NCBI GenBank assembly: GCA_022774085.1
Contig: JALFNZ010000016.1
Span: forward strand, 1-42,376
Origin: Bacteroidales bacterium
GTDB lineage: Bacteria; Bacteroidota; Bacteroidia; Bacteroidales; UBA932
Length of the DNA stretch: 42,376 nucleotides
Direction: 5' to 3'
Shown: positions 25,034 through 33,892 of the stretch, one piece after another
Layout: each line of letters starts with the position of its first letter
Numbering within the stretch: the stretch's first letter is position 1
Notes under the pieces: generated by a model
The model's input: the letters and a program-made list of their open reading frames with translations, nothing else
Told to the model about the DNA's origin: nothing
Database searches by the model: none
Program-made: the position numbers and the translations under genes

Positions 25034-25041
25034 CAAAAGTA
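25034..25041 (-). promoter_or_regulatory. Bacteroidota -7 box TACTTTTG for cvpA-tsaB
   Basis: On the minus strand this reads TACTTTTG, matching TAnnTTTG, about 60 bp before the cvpA start. Predicted cvpA and ileS transcripts would overlap by about 20 nt at their 5' ends. Confidence 0.5.
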
Positions 25042-25062
25042 AGAAAAAAACAATAAATATAT

Positions 25063-28000
25063 ATGGCATTTAAAGAATATAAAGGACTGGACCTGGTCCG
25101 CATCGGCAACGAGGTCCTGGACAGATGGAAAAAGAATCATGCATTCGAGAAGTCTCTTGAACTGAGGGAGGGGGCACCAGAATTCGTTTTCTTCGAGGGA
25201 CCGCCTTCAGCCAACGGTATGCCGGGCATTCACCATGTCATGGCACGTTCGATAAAGGACTCCATCTGCCGTTACAAGACCCAGAGCGGATATAAGGTCA
25301 ACAGAAGGGCAGGCTGGGATACTCACGGACTCCCTGTAGAGCTCGGAGTGGAGAAAATGCTCGGCATCACAAAGGAAGATATCGGAAGCAAGATCAGCGT
25401 CGTGGAATACAACCAGGCTTGCCGCAAGGAAGTGATGAAATATACAGCGGAGTGGGTGAACCTTACTGAAAGGATTGGCTACTGGGTGGATATGAACGAC
25501 CCTTACATCACCTATGACAATAGGTATATCGAGACCCTTTGGTACCTTCTAAAGAAGATTTACGACAAGGGGCTGCTCTACAAAGGATATTCCATCCAAC
25601 CATATTCACCTGCTGCCGGAACAGGCTTGAGCACGCATGAGCTCAACCAGCCGGGCTGCTACAGGGATGTCAAGGATACGACTGCAACTGTTCAGTTTGA
25701 AGTAATCAAGGATGAGAAATCGCAGATTCTCTACGGATGTCAGACTCTTCCTGTATTCTTCCTTGCATGGACTACAACTCCATGGACACTCCCTTCAAAT
25801 ACAGCACTTTGCGTGGGCCCGAACATCGACTATGTGAGGGTTGAGTCATTCAATCCGTACACCGGTGACCCATGCATCTATGTGGTTGCAGAAGCATTGC
25901 TGTCTTCACTTTTCAATCCTAAGGCTAAGGACATAGCATTTTCAGACTACAAACCGGGAGACAAACTCGTTCCTTACAGAGTGCTCGAAGGCAAATTCAA
26001 AGGCTCTGAGCTTGTCGGAATATCATACCATCAGCTCATTCCTTGGTTCAATCCCGGAGAGGGGGCTTTCCGTGTAATCCCCGGTGACTATGTAACAGTC
26101 GAGGATGGAACCGGTATCGTACATATCGCACCTACCTTCGGAGCGGATGACAACAAGGTTGCAAAGGCTGCCGGTGTGCCTGCGCTGATGGTGCTCGACC
26201 GCAATGGCGACAGATGTGCCCAGGTGGACCGTCAGGGAAGGTTCTTCCGCGTTGAGGATATGGATCCTGACTATGTAAAGGCCAATGTGTCAGAGTCTTA
26301 TGTGGAGTGGGCTGGAAGATATGTGAAAAATGCCTACGATTCTTCCCTTGCTCCGGACGCTCCTACTCTTGACGTTGATATTTGCGTGATGCTCAAGCAG
26401 CAGGGCAAAGCTTTCAAAATAGAAAAACATACCCATACATATCCTCACTGCTGGAGGACAGACAAGCCTGTGCTCTACTACCCTCTCAACTCATGGTTCA
26501 TCAGGACGACTGCCGTGCGCGAGAGAATGATGGAACTCAACGATACTATCCAGTGGAAACCTGAATCTACAGGAACAGGCCGTTTTGGAAAATGGCTTGA
26601 GAACATTCAGGACTGGAACCTTTCCAGAAGCCGTTACTGGGGAACACCTCTGCCTGTGTGGATGAGCGAGGACGGAAAGGAAATCAAATGCATAGGTTCT
26701 GTAAAGGAACTCTATGCCGAGGTTGACAAGGCTGTCGAGGCTGGATTCATGACTTCCAACCCATTCAGGGATTGGGGATTCGATCCTGAGGACATGTCCA
26801 AGGAAAATTACGACAAGATTGACCTCCACAGGCCTTATGTTGACAATATCTTCCTCGTTTCCGACAGCGGAAAGAAGATGACTCGTGAGACTGACCTCAT
26901 TGATGTTTGGTTCGACTCCGGTGCCATGCCTTATGCTCAGGAAGGCCTCCGCAACTTGACAAGCGAGCGCTTCGGATGCACAGCCGACTTCATCGCTGAA
27001 GGCGTTGACCAGACTCGCGGCTGGTTCTATACCCTGCATGCAATCAACACCATGGTAAGTGACAAATGCGCTTTCAAACGTGTGATTTCCAATGGATTGG
27101 TCCTTGACAAGGATGGAAACAAGATGAGCAAGCGCCTGGGCAATGCCGTGGATCCTTTCAAGGCTCTTGACAATTATGGCCCGGATGCACTCAGATGGTA
27201 CATGCTCACCAACTCCCAGCCATGGGACAACCTCCGTTTCGACCAGGCCGGTGTGGATGAAGTACGCAGGAAATTCTTCGGCACACTTTACAATACATAT
27301 TCATTCTTCGCGCTTTACGCGAACGTGGATGGCTTTAACCCTGCAACTGAGGAAGTACCGGTGTCTGAGCGCCCGGAGATTGACAGGTGGATCATTTCTC
27401 TGCTAAATACCCTGGTCAAAGATGTAGTTGCAGCTTACGAGGACTATGACGTTACTTCAGCTGGCCGTCTGATTCAGGATTTCGTATGCGACCACCTGAG
27501 CAACTGGTATGTCCGTCTCTGCCGCAAGCGTTTCTGGGGCGGAGTGATGGATGTGGACAAGCTTTCTGCATATCAGACTCTGTATCAGGTCCTTGTCTCT
27601 GTTGCCAAACTGGCGGCACCAATAGCTCCATTCTTTATGGAAAGACTTTATCTTGATTTGGTCGAGGGTGCGGATTCAGTACACTATTCTCCTATGCCGG
27701 AATATGACAGCACTGTGGTGGACAAGGATCTCGAAGAAAGAATGGAACTTGCCCAGAGGGCTTCCTCAATGGTTCTTGCCCTTCGCCGTAAAGTGAACAT
27801 CAATGTGCGCAAGCCTCTTCAGAAGATTATAATTCCTGTGATTGACGACAAAGTGAAAACTCAGCTTGAGAAGGTTAAATCACTGATTCTGTCGGAAGTC
27901 AATGTGAAGGAAGCAGAGTTTATCTCTGATACGGCAGGCCTGATTACCAAAAAGATACGTCCGAACTTCAAGACTCTCGGCAAGGCTTATGGCAAGCAGA

Positions 28001-28497
28001 TGAAGGAGATTGCAGCTGCCTTCGGTCAGCTCGGTCAGGAGGAAATTTCAGCAATTCAGGCGAGTGAGGCTTCTGCCCAGGCATATGTTATGCATCTTCC
28101 TTCAGGAGATGTCACTCTTTCCAAGGGTGATTACGAGATTACATCTGAGGACATGCCGGGCTGGCTTGTTGCTACCGAGGGTACATTGACCCTGGCTCTG
28201 GATGTGACCATCACCGAAGAACTCCGCCAGGAAGGCATTGCGCGTGAATTGATCAACAGGATCCAGAATCTTCGCAAGGACAGCGGATTCGAAGTTACAG
28301 ACAAGATAACAGTAACCATATATGCAGATGGTGCGGATGGAGAGGATATAAGCCTCTGCCTGGAATCGTTCGGCAATTATATTGCATCACAGACTCTTGC
28401 ACTCACAGTATCATCGGAGCCTGCTTCCCAGGCTGGTGATGCTCCGCAGGTTGAATGGAACGATGGCACAATCGGCATTAAAGTCATCAAGATGTAA
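25063..28497 (+). CDS. ileS: Isoleucyl-tRNA synthetase (eukaryote-like type)
   Basis: IleS charges tRNA-Ile and edits valine. The 1144 aa protein is longer than E. coli IleS and has the class I signatures: the HIGH-equivalent in PSANGMPGIHHVMAR near residues 49-63, and KMSKR at 687-691. The CP1 editing domain contains TTTPWTLPSNTALCV and GTGIVHIAPTFGADD. The C-terminal anticodon and extra domains follow, with RKVNINVRKPLQKI. The variant HIGH box and length fit the second, eukaryote-like bacterial IleS group, which in general is less sensitive to mupirocin. The upstream gene is divergent (cvpA); dksA-like and lspA follow. Confidence 0.96.
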   Translation: MAFKEYKGLDLVRIGNEVLDRWKKNHAFEKSLELREGAPEFVFFEGPPSANGMPGIHHVMARSIKDSICRYKTQSGYKVNRRAGWDTHGLPVELGVEKMLGITKEDIGSKISVVEYNQACRKEVMKYTAEWVNLTERIGYWVDMNDPYITYDNRYIETLWYLLKKIYDKGLLYKGYSIQPYSPAAGTGLSTHELNQPGCYRDVKDTTATVQFEVIKDEKSQILYGCQTLPVFFLAWTTTPWTLPSNTALCVGPNIDYVRVESFNPYTGDPCIYVVAEALLSSLFNPKAKDIAFSDYKPGDKLVPYRVLEGKFKGSELVGISYHQLIPWFNPGEGAFRVIPGDYVTVEDGTGIVHIAPTFGADDNKVAKAAGVPALMVLDRNGDRCAQVDRQGRFFRVEDMDPDYVKANVSESYVEWAGRYVKNAYDSSLAPDAPTLDVDICVMLKQQGKAFKIEKHTHTYPHCWRTDKPVLYYPLNSWFIRTTAVRERMMELNDTIQWKPESTGTGRFGKWLENIQDWNLSRSRYWGTPLPVWMSEDGKEIKCIGSVKELYAEVDKAVEAGFMTSNPFRDWGFDPEDMSKENYDKIDLHRPYVDNIFLVSDSGKKMTRETDLIDVWFDSGAMPYAQEGLRNLTSERFGCTADFIAEGVDQTRGWFYTLHAINTMVSDKCAFKRVISNGLVLDKDGNKMSKRLGNAVDPFKALDNYGPDALRWYMLTNSQPWDNLRFDQAGVDEVRRKFFGTLYNTYSFFALYANVDGFNPATEEVPVSERPEIDRWIISLLNTLVKDVVAAYEDYDVTSAGRLIQDFVCDHLSNWYVRLCRKRFWGGVMDVDKLSAYQTLYQVLVSVAKLAAPIAPFFMERLYLDLVEGADSVHYSPMPEYDSTVVDKDLEERMELAQRASSMVLALRRKVNINVRKPLQKIIIPVIDDKVKTQLEKVKSLILSEVNVKEAEFISDTAGLITKKIRPNFKTLGKAYGKQMKEIAAAFGQLGQEEISAIQASEASAQAYVMHLPSGDVTLSKGDYEITSEDMPGWLVATEGTLTLALDVTITEELRQEGIARELINRIQNLRKDSGFEVTDKITVTIYADGADGEDISLCLESFGNYIASQTLALTVSSEPASQAGDAPQVEWNDGTIGIKVIKM

Positions 28498-28533
28498 GAA
28501 TCTTGAAATAATAACCATTAAAACTAAAGTATT

Positions 28534-28947
28534 ATGGCAGAAGAAAAGAAAATCAATGAGCCTGACGTAAAATTGCGTTACAGTGACGAGGAACTTCAGG
28601 AGTTCAAGGTGATAATTCTCGAAATGCTTGATAAGGCGAAGAAAGAATACAAGACTCTCCGTGATGTCGTTACTCATGGCTCTAGCAATGATATCGAAGA
28701 TACATCACCAACTTTCAAAGTGATGGAGGAAGGTGCAGCTTCACTGAACAAGGAAGAAGCAGGTGCTCTTGCACAGAGACAGTACAAGTTCATCCAGAAC
28801 CTCGAGGCTGCTCTGATACGTATCGAGAACAAGACTTATGGCATTTGCCGTGTTACAGGCAAGCTCATTCCGAAGGAAAGACTCAGACTTGTTCCTCATG
28901 CAACCCTCACAGTTGAGGCCAAGGAGATGATGAACAAGAATAAATAG
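28534..28947 (+). CDS. TraR/DksA-family protein with degenerate zinc finger
   Basis: This 137 aa homologue of DksA/TraR would bind the RNA polymerase secondary channel. A long N-terminal helical region contains SPTFKVMEEGAASLNKEE. The C-terminal finger region reads YGICRVTGKLIPKERLRLVPHATLTVEAK. Only one of the four zinc cysteines is left (Cys105), and the CxxC has become CRVT. This form is usual in Bacteroidota. It lies 36 bp after ileS and 8 bp before lspA, so the three genes are probably one operon. Confidence 0.9.
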   Translation: MAEEKKINEPDVKLRYSDEELQEFKVIILEMLDKAKKEYKTLRDVVTHGSSNDIEDTSPTFKVMEEGAASLNKEEAGALAQRQYKFIQNLEAALIRIENKTYGICRVTGKLIPKERLRLVPHATLTVEAKEMMNKNK

Positions 28948-28955
28948 CAGGCCGG

Positions 28956-29537
28956 ATGAAATTGTCAAAAGCGTCCAAACTTCTGCTGTTGGGCCTTGTA
29001 CTCGTGATAATTGACCAGATTGTCAAAGTTCTGGTCATTTCAAATATGCAACTTGGCCAGACCATCAATGTGATAGGGGACTGGTTCAAGTTACACTTTG
29101 TACTGAACAAAGGTTTCGCTTTCGGAATGGCGTTTGGCGGGATTTGGGGAAAGTTCATATTGTCCCTGTTCAGAGTTGTGCTGTTCGGATTCCTGTGCTG
29201 GTGGATAAACAAGCTCTCGAAAAGGAGTGAAGTACCGACCGGTGTGCTGGTGGGCCTGACTCTTATTACTGCCGGAGCCTTAGGCAATATTGTGGATTGC
29301 TATTTTTATGGCCTGATATGGCCTGAAACCGTTACATCCGGTGCTCCGTTTGCATTTATGTTCGGTCAGGTCGTGGATATGTTCTACTTCCCGCTCTTTG
29401 ATTACAAACTTCCATGGTCGGATCAGATTCATACATTCTTCGGCGCAGTGTTCAATTTTGCTGACAGTTGTGTCACTTGCGGAGCTCTGTATCTGATATT
29501 CTTCCAATACAAATTCTTTACAAAAGAAGACATCTGA
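28956..29537 (+). CDS. lspA: Lipoprotein signal peptidase II
   Basis: LspA is the inner-membrane aspartic protease that removes signal peptides from prolipoproteins. The 193 aa protein has four membrane segments. The family motifs are visible: IIDQIVKVLV near the N terminus, LNKGFAFGM, the first catalytic Asp in GALGNIVDCYFYG, VVDMFYFPLF, and the second catalytic Asp in FNFADSCVTCG. The inserted stretch between the two catalytic motifs is longer than in E. coli, which is common in Bacteroidota. The window encodes several of its likely substrates (the thioredoxin-like protein, the M3 peptidase and the aldo/keto reductase). Confidence 0.95.
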   Translation: MKLSKASKLLLLGLVLVIIDQIVKVLVISNMQLGQTINVIGDWFKLHFVLNKGFAFGMAFGGIWGKFILSLFRVVLFGFLCWWINKLSKRSEVPTGVLVGLTLITAGALGNIVDCYFYGLIWPETVTSGAPFAFMFGQVVDMFYFPLFDYKLPWSDQIHTFFGAVFNFADSCVTCGALYLIFFQYKFFTKEDI

Positions 29538-29555
29538 AACAGTTTTCTTTCATGT

Positions 29556-29610
29556 CCCTTAAAATGAAGAGAAGCCGACCCAAAAGGTCAGCTTCTCTTC
29601 ATTTTAAGGG
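29556..29610. terminator. Long hairpin between convergent lspA and M3 peptidase genes
   Basis: A 20 bp perfect arm (CCCTTAAAATGAAGAGAAGC), one mismatch and 4 more pairs (GACC/GGTC) close a 5 nt loop. There is no T-tract after either arm, but the convergent position suggests a terminator or transcript-end stabiliser. A GGGGGCCCCC palindrome directly adjoins it at 29608-29617. Confidence 0.6.
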
Positions 29611-29638
29611 GGCCCCCGGAATCCGTAGGCCTTCTTTG

Positions 29639-31732
29639 TTATTTTGTTAGTCCGAGCTTATCCATCAGAGCCTTTGGCTGCGGATTGTGACCGCGGAAGT
29701 TGCGGTAGAGAATTGCCGGATCTTCCGAATCGCCTTTCTCGAGGATATTCTTGCGGAATGAAGTGGAGACTTCCTTGTTGAATATACCTTTTTCTTTGAA
29801 AAGTGAGAAACCATCAGCTTCGAGGACTTCAGCCCATTTGTATGAATAGTAGCCTGCTGAATATCCACCGGAGAAGATGTGGCTGAATGCAGGAGAGATG
29901 GCAGCACCCTGAACAGAAGGAAGGACTGCATAAGGAGCAAGAACTGTTTTCTCGAATTCCATTGTTCCTTCCTGAGGAACGCTTGTAAGGGTGTGCCATG
30001 CCATGTCAAGATAGCCGAAATGCAGTTGTCTGACCTGTGCATATCCTGCAAGGTAATTCTTGGCAGCAATGATTTTGTCCACAAGCTCACCCGGGATAGG
30101 CTCACCTGTGCGATAGTCCCGTGCAAAAGTATTCAGATACTCTTTCTCATATCCCCAATTCTCCATAATCTGTGACGGAAGCTCTACGAAATCACGGGCT
30201 ACGCTCGTTCCTGTCATCGAAGGATATTTGCCCTGAGCAAGAATACCATGGAGAGCGTGACCGAACTCATGAAGGAAGGTGGTGAACTCATCGTGGGTGA
30301 TAAGCGATGGCGTTTCGGCAGTAGGCTTTGTAAAGTTTGTCACAATGCTTATGAAAGGCCTGTACTCAACTCCGTCAATGATACTCTGGCCACGGAATTC
30401 AGTCATCCATGCACCACCTCTCTTGCTTGCTCTCGGGAAGAAATCAGCATAAAAGAGTGCAAGATGGCTGCCATCCTCATCCTTTACATCATATACCTTT
30501 ACATCCTTGTGATATACAGGTACATTGTCAAGAGGTTCGAATGTGATGCCGTAAAGACGGTTGGCAAGGTCGAACACAGCATCGATGCAGTTCTCAAGCT
30601 TGAAATATGGCTTGAGCTGCTCTGCATTCAGAGAGTATTCCGCTTCCTGATAACGCTCAGACCAGAATGAGAAGTCCCAAGGCATGAACTCCTCGGATGC
30701 GCTGAATCCGTTCCTAACAGCATAATCCTTTACTGCCTTCACATCGGCCAGAGCATAAGGCATTGAAGGGATGAGAAGCTCAGCAATGAAATCGTTGACA
30801 GTCTTCTTGTCTTTTGCCATGCGGTCCTCAAGTGCATAATCTGCATATGTCTCATATCCAAGGATATTGGAAATCCTGATTCGCAGGTCCACGATTTTCT
30901 TCACGATATCCAGATTGGAATTCTCACCGTCCACAGCCTTTGAATTGTATGCAATCCACATCTGCTTGCGAAGGTCACGGTTGTTGCAATATTTCATGAA
31001 AGGACCATAACTTGGGTAGTCAAGCGTATAAGCCCATCCTTCAAGACCTTTCTCCCGGGCGGTTTCCTTTCCGAGAACCCTCATGTAATCCGGCAGTCCT
31101 TCCAGTTGAGTGCTGTCTGTAACGTTCAGAGTGTAGGCATTTGTCGCAGCAAGCACATTCTTGCTGAACTGTAGGGTAGTCATGGACAGCTCTTTCGAAA
31201 GCTCGGCATAGACTGCCTTGTCTTCATCGGACAGATTAGCACCTCCTCTGACGAAGCTCTTGTAGTGTTGTTCAAGAAGCCTTTCCTGCGTCTTGTCAAG
31301 GCCAAGAGTCTCCTTTTTCATATAGACTGCCTTGACTTTCTCAAACAGCTGAGCATTCAGTGACACATAAGTTGAATAATCAGTAAGCATGGGTGACACC
31401 TGCTCTGCTATCTGCTGTTTCTCGTCATCCGTGTCAGCTTCCATGACGTTGAAGAAGATGGATGAAACCCTGTCAAGGGTCCTGCCGGAGAACTCCAGGG
31501 CTTCTATTGTGTTTTCAAAAGTAGGCTCCTGGGTATTTGCCACTATAGCATCAATTTCGGCCTTTGCCTGAGCAATTGCCGTCTCGAATGCGGGAAGATA
31601 GTGTTCATTTTTGATTTTGTCAAACTGCGGGGCACCGTATGGAAGCGGTGATTCAGTCAAAAGAGGATTTTCCATTTTACAACCAGTGATAAGTGCAAGC
31701 GAAGCCGCTGCAACAAGAAGTTTTCTATTCAT
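29639..31732 (-). CDS. M3-family peptidyl-dipeptidase, lipoprotein (Dcp-like)
   Basis: This is a thimet-type zinc metallopeptidase of 697 aa. The zinc motif HEFGH lies at residues 488-492 in TTFLHEFGHALHG. The family signatures GGYSAGYYSYKWAEVLEADGF (near 625) and FYADFFPRASKRGGAW are present. In E. coli the closest relative Dcp removes C-terminal dipeptides from peptides. Here the N terminus (MNRKLLVAAASLALITGC) is a signal peptide with a lipobox, so the enzyme is probably membrane-anchored outside the cytoplasm. I chose the ATG at 31732 for this reason; a longer frame runs upstream into the neighbouring gene. A -7 box is about 30 bp before this start. Confidence 0.93.
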   Translation of the reverse strand: MNRKLLVAAASLALITGCKMENPLLTESPLPYGAPQFDKIKNEHYLPAFETAIAQAKAEIDAIVANTQEPTFENTIEALEFSGRTLDRVSSIFFNVMEADTDDEKQQIAEQVSPMLTDYSTYVSLNAQLFEKVKAVYMKKETLGLDKTQERLLEQHYKSFVRGGANLSDEDKAVYAELSKELSMTTLQFSKNVLAATNAYTLNVTDSTQLEGLPDYMRVLGKETAREKGLEGWAYTLDYPSYGPFMKYCNNRDLRKQMWIAYNSKAVDGENSNLDIVKKIVDLRIRISNILGYETYADYALEDRMAKDKKTVNDFIAELLIPSMPYALADVKAVKDYAVRNGFSASEEFMPWDFSFWSERYQEAEYSLNAEQLKPYFKLENCIDAVFDLANRLYGITFEPLDNVPVYHKDVKVYDVKDEDGSHLALFYADFFPRASKRGGAWMTEFRGQSIIDGVEYRPFISIVTNFTKPTAETPSLITHDEFTTFLHEFGHALHGILAQGKYPSMTGTSVARDFVELPSQIMENWGYEKEYLNTFARDYRTGEPIPGELVDKIIAAKNYLAGYAQVRQLHFGYLDMAWHTLTSVPQEGTMEFEKTVLAPYAVLPSVQGAAISPAFSHIFSGGYSAGYYSYKWAEVLEADGFSLFKEKGIFNKEVSTSFRKNILEKGDSEDPAILYRNFRGHNPQPKALMDKLGLTK

Positions 31733-31749
31733 AATAATTTTTACTATAT

Positions 31750-32145
31750 TCAAAAGTCCTGCAAAGGTAAGGAAACATTTCTGATTTTCATTATAGAATA
31801 AATCCTGCTTTCTGTCATATAGTATTTGATATCGAAACAAGCACATTCATTTCTGCCTCTGATTCTTCTATGTGAAGTCATGATTCCCGGGACGAAGCCC
31901 AGAGCCATGATATCCACAAGGCTTATATTGTCAACCCCGGAGCAGATTATCTGGTCCAGAATTTCATAATTTCTTGATATGCTGGAAAGGACACGTCTGC
32001 GGTAAGTCCTGCTGACCTTACCCAATTCATTATAATATTTGACTTTGCATTCTTCGCTGCAGAATTTCTTATCCGCTCTGCCATAATGAATTTTGTCTCC
32101 GCATTCCATACAATTGGGGATTATGCGTGTCTGTTTCTTGTACAT
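31750..32145 (-). CDS. Zinc-ribbon protein of unknown function
   Basis: This 131 aa protein begins MYKKQTRIIPNCMECGDKIHYGR and has a four-cysteine zinc ribbon (CxxC then CSEEC, residues about 12-31). A basic region follows (RTYRRRVLSSISRNYEIL), then a C-terminal domain with DIMALGFVPGIMTSHRRIRGRNE and CFDIKYYMTESRIYSI. The middle and end suggest nucleic-acid binding, but I do not recognise a named family. I chose the ATG at 32145; upstream codons to 32214 look non-coding. It has its own unit, and the promoter of the M3 peptidase lies inside its last codons. Confidence 0.8.
   Translation of the reverse strand: MYKKQTRIIPNCMECGDKIHYGRADKKFCSEECKVKYYNELGKVSRTYRRRVLSSISRNYEILDQIICSGVDNISLVDIMALGFVPGIMTSHRRIRGRNECACFDIKYYMTESRIYSIMKIRNVSLPLQDF
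31762..31769 (-). promoter_or_regulatory. Bacteroidota -7 box TACCTTTG for the M3 peptidase
   Basis: TACCTTTG on the minus strand, followed by CAGG, is a full TAnnTTTG match, 30 bp before the peptidase start. It overlaps the 3' coding end of the zinc-ribbon gene. Confidence 0.6.
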
Positions 32146-32505
32146 AGCTGAAACCTTTTTCAAATACTTTACAAATCTCTCAAAGGATTGAAACACTTGC
32201 AATATCGCCAGCAATTAATTTATGATTTTGGTTGTAAATATTTCTGTTTGAATTAGTTTGGATAACTTTTAATCATTTTTGGACTTGATGGTAAAAATTT
32301 TTGACTGTTTATAGGCACAATATCGTGCACATATAAAAGTTTGATAGAGCCTCAAAAGAATCCGAAAAATGTAAAAAACAGAAATAAGTGGGTGTCCCGG
32401 ATTGAAAGTGAGCGATGGTTCTGTATTTTTTGCATTACTTTGCCCCTGTCCTACGGAGCGCGCATAAGAAGTGGGAAGACAAGAACAATTTAAAGAGAGA
32501 ATCTT
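32146..32505. other. 360 bp AT-rich divergent intergenic region
   Basis: This is the longest gene-free stretch in the window. It separates the zinc-ribbon gene (minus) from ssb (plus). It is AT-rich, contains a small GCAC-AATATC-GTGC palindrome at 32315-32328, and ends in an unusually GC-rich block (CCCCTGTCCTACGGAGCGCGC, near 32443-32463) before ssb. I see no ORF, tRNA or strong terminator. A small RNA or a regulatory region for ssb cannot be excluded. Confidence 0.6.
32435..32442 (+). promoter_or_regulatory. Possible -7 box TTACTTTG for ssb
   Basis: TTACTTTG differs from TAnnTTTG at one position and is followed by CCCC, 63 bp before ssb. No clear -33 element. Confidence 0.35.
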
Positions 32506-32832
32506 ATGGAACACATTAACAGAATCGAATTGCAGGGACATGTAGGTACAGTCCGCACCAATGTATTTGAGGACAGGTCAGTAGCCAATTTCTCAGTGGC
32601 AACTGAATACTTCTATAAAAATAAGGATGGTTCCGGAGTTTCGGAAACCACCTGGCACAATGTGGTAGCCTGGAGCGGTAAGGATATAGCGGATCTGAAT
32701 TCCATTGTCAAGGGAGCTCCCGTATATGTGTGCGGACGCTTGAGACTGAACAGGTACACAAACCCTGAAGGAGTGGAGAAGCAAGTCTTTGAAATAATCG
32801 CCTCAAAAGTCAGGATACTGAATGAGGTTTGA
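32506..32832 (+). CDS. ssb: Small single-stranded DNA-binding protein
   Basis: This 108 aa protein is an OB-fold SSB. It has EHINRIELQGHVGTVRT, NFSVATEYFYKNKDGSG, ETTWHNVVAWSGK and YVCGRLRLNRYTNPEGVEKQVFEI in the family order. It ends ASKVRILNEV, directly after the OB fold. It therefore lacks the flexible linker and acidic DDDxPF-type tip that replicative SSBs use to recruit partners. It is probably an accessory paralogue rather than the main SSB. Confidence 0.9.
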   Translation: MEHINRIELQGHVGTVRTNVFEDRSVANFSVATEYFYKNKDGSGVSETTWHNVVAWSGKDIADLNSIVKGAPVYVCGRLRLNRYTNPEGVEKQVFEIIASKVRILNEV

Positions 32833-32843
32833 TGTATTTTACC

Positions 32844-32851
32844 TAAATTTG
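32844..32851 (+). promoter_or_regulatory. Bacteroidota -7 box TAAATTTG for the patatin unit
   Basis: TAAATTTG followed by CAG matches TAnnTTTG, 49 bp before the patatin gene and just after ssb. Confidence 0.5.
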
Positions 32852-32899
32852 CAGGGAGAATCCCCTTGTACGGACTCTCCTTGCAAATAGTAATTCTCA

Positions 32900-33892
32900 A
32901 TGAAGAAAGATGTCGCATTGGTTTTGTCAAGCGGAGGCCCGAGAGGATTCGCTTACATTGGAGCAATAGAGGAACTGCTCAGCCGGGATTATAATATCAC
33001 ATCTGTGGCCGGAACATCCATAGGCTCTCTGATCGGAGGCATATTCGCTGCCGGAAGATTGCCACAGATCAAAGATTGGCTTTATACTCTTGATGCGTGG
33101 AAAGTATTTACGCTCATGGACTTATCCATCAGCAAGAATCATCTTGTAAAAGGTGACAGGGTGATAGAGGCCATAAAGGAAATAGTTCCTGATGTTCAGA
33201 TTGAGGATTTACGCATCCCATTCAAGGCAATCGCGACTGACTTGTATACAGGAGAAGAAGTCATTTTTGACGAAGGAGACCTTTTCGATGCCATCAGGGC
33301 ATCCATATCAATCCCCTCCCTGTTTAGACCAGTCAAATACGGATACAGGACATTGATAGACGGTGGTATAGTCAATGCCATACCACTGAACAGGGTTGAC
33401 AGGAACGGGCACGACATCCTGGTTGCCTTTGATGTAAATGATGTGGATGTCGAGGGTATAAGAGGTATACTCATTGAAGAAGCACGATCCAGAGAGGAGT
33501 TGCTGGAACATCAGAAGCAGATGGATGAACAGACCCGTTCGGTGATGGCATCAATCAGGAAGAACGGCAATATGACATTTAAGGACAAGGTCAGACTTGC
33601 CGGACAGCAGGGGTTCAAGGTCCTTGCCGATAAGATTTCTTCGGATGCCAGACGAGTTGAAACCATCGATATAGGTGATAATTATTACAGCATTCTATCC
33701 AGGACATTCTCTCTGATGAACCATGTCAATTCGGAGCATTCCATCAGCATGAACAAACCTGATGTCCTGGTCAAGATGCCTTTTGATGCCTATGGTGAAA
33801 TATCCGATTATGCAAAGGCCAGCGAAATAGCTGAAATTGGACGTGAGTTGATGAAAAAAGCCCTTGACAAATATGAAGCAGAAGAAAACTAA
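32900..33892 (+). CDS. Patatin-like phospholipase
   Basis: Patatin-fold enzymes hydrolyse acyl esters using a Ser-Asp dyad. The 330 aa protein shows the oxyanion loop SSGGPRGFAYIGAIE near residue 10, the nucleophile elbow GTSIG with Ser40, and the DGG motif with Asp154 (DGGIVNAIPL). There is no signal peptide, so it is predicted cytoplasmic or bound to the inner leaflet. The C-terminal third (about 210-330) is helical and unassigned. The natural lipid substrate is unknown. The next gene overlaps its end by 20 bp. Confidence 0.93.
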   Translation: MKKDVALVLSSGGPRGFAYIGAIEELLSRDYNITSVAGTSIGSLIGGIFAAGRLPQIKDWLYTLDAWKVFTLMDLSISKNHLVKGDRVIEAIKEIVPDVQIEDLRIPFKAIATDLYTGEEVIFDEGDLFDAIRASISIPSLFRPVKYGYRTLIDGGIVNAIPLNRVDRNGHDILVAFDVNDVDVEGIRGILIEEARSREELLEHQKQMDEQTRSVMASIRKNGNMTFKDKVRLAGQQGFKVLADKISSDARRVETIDIGDNYYSILSRTFSLMNHVNSEHSISMNKPDVLVKMPFDAYGEISDYAKASEIAEIGRELMKKALDKYEAEEN

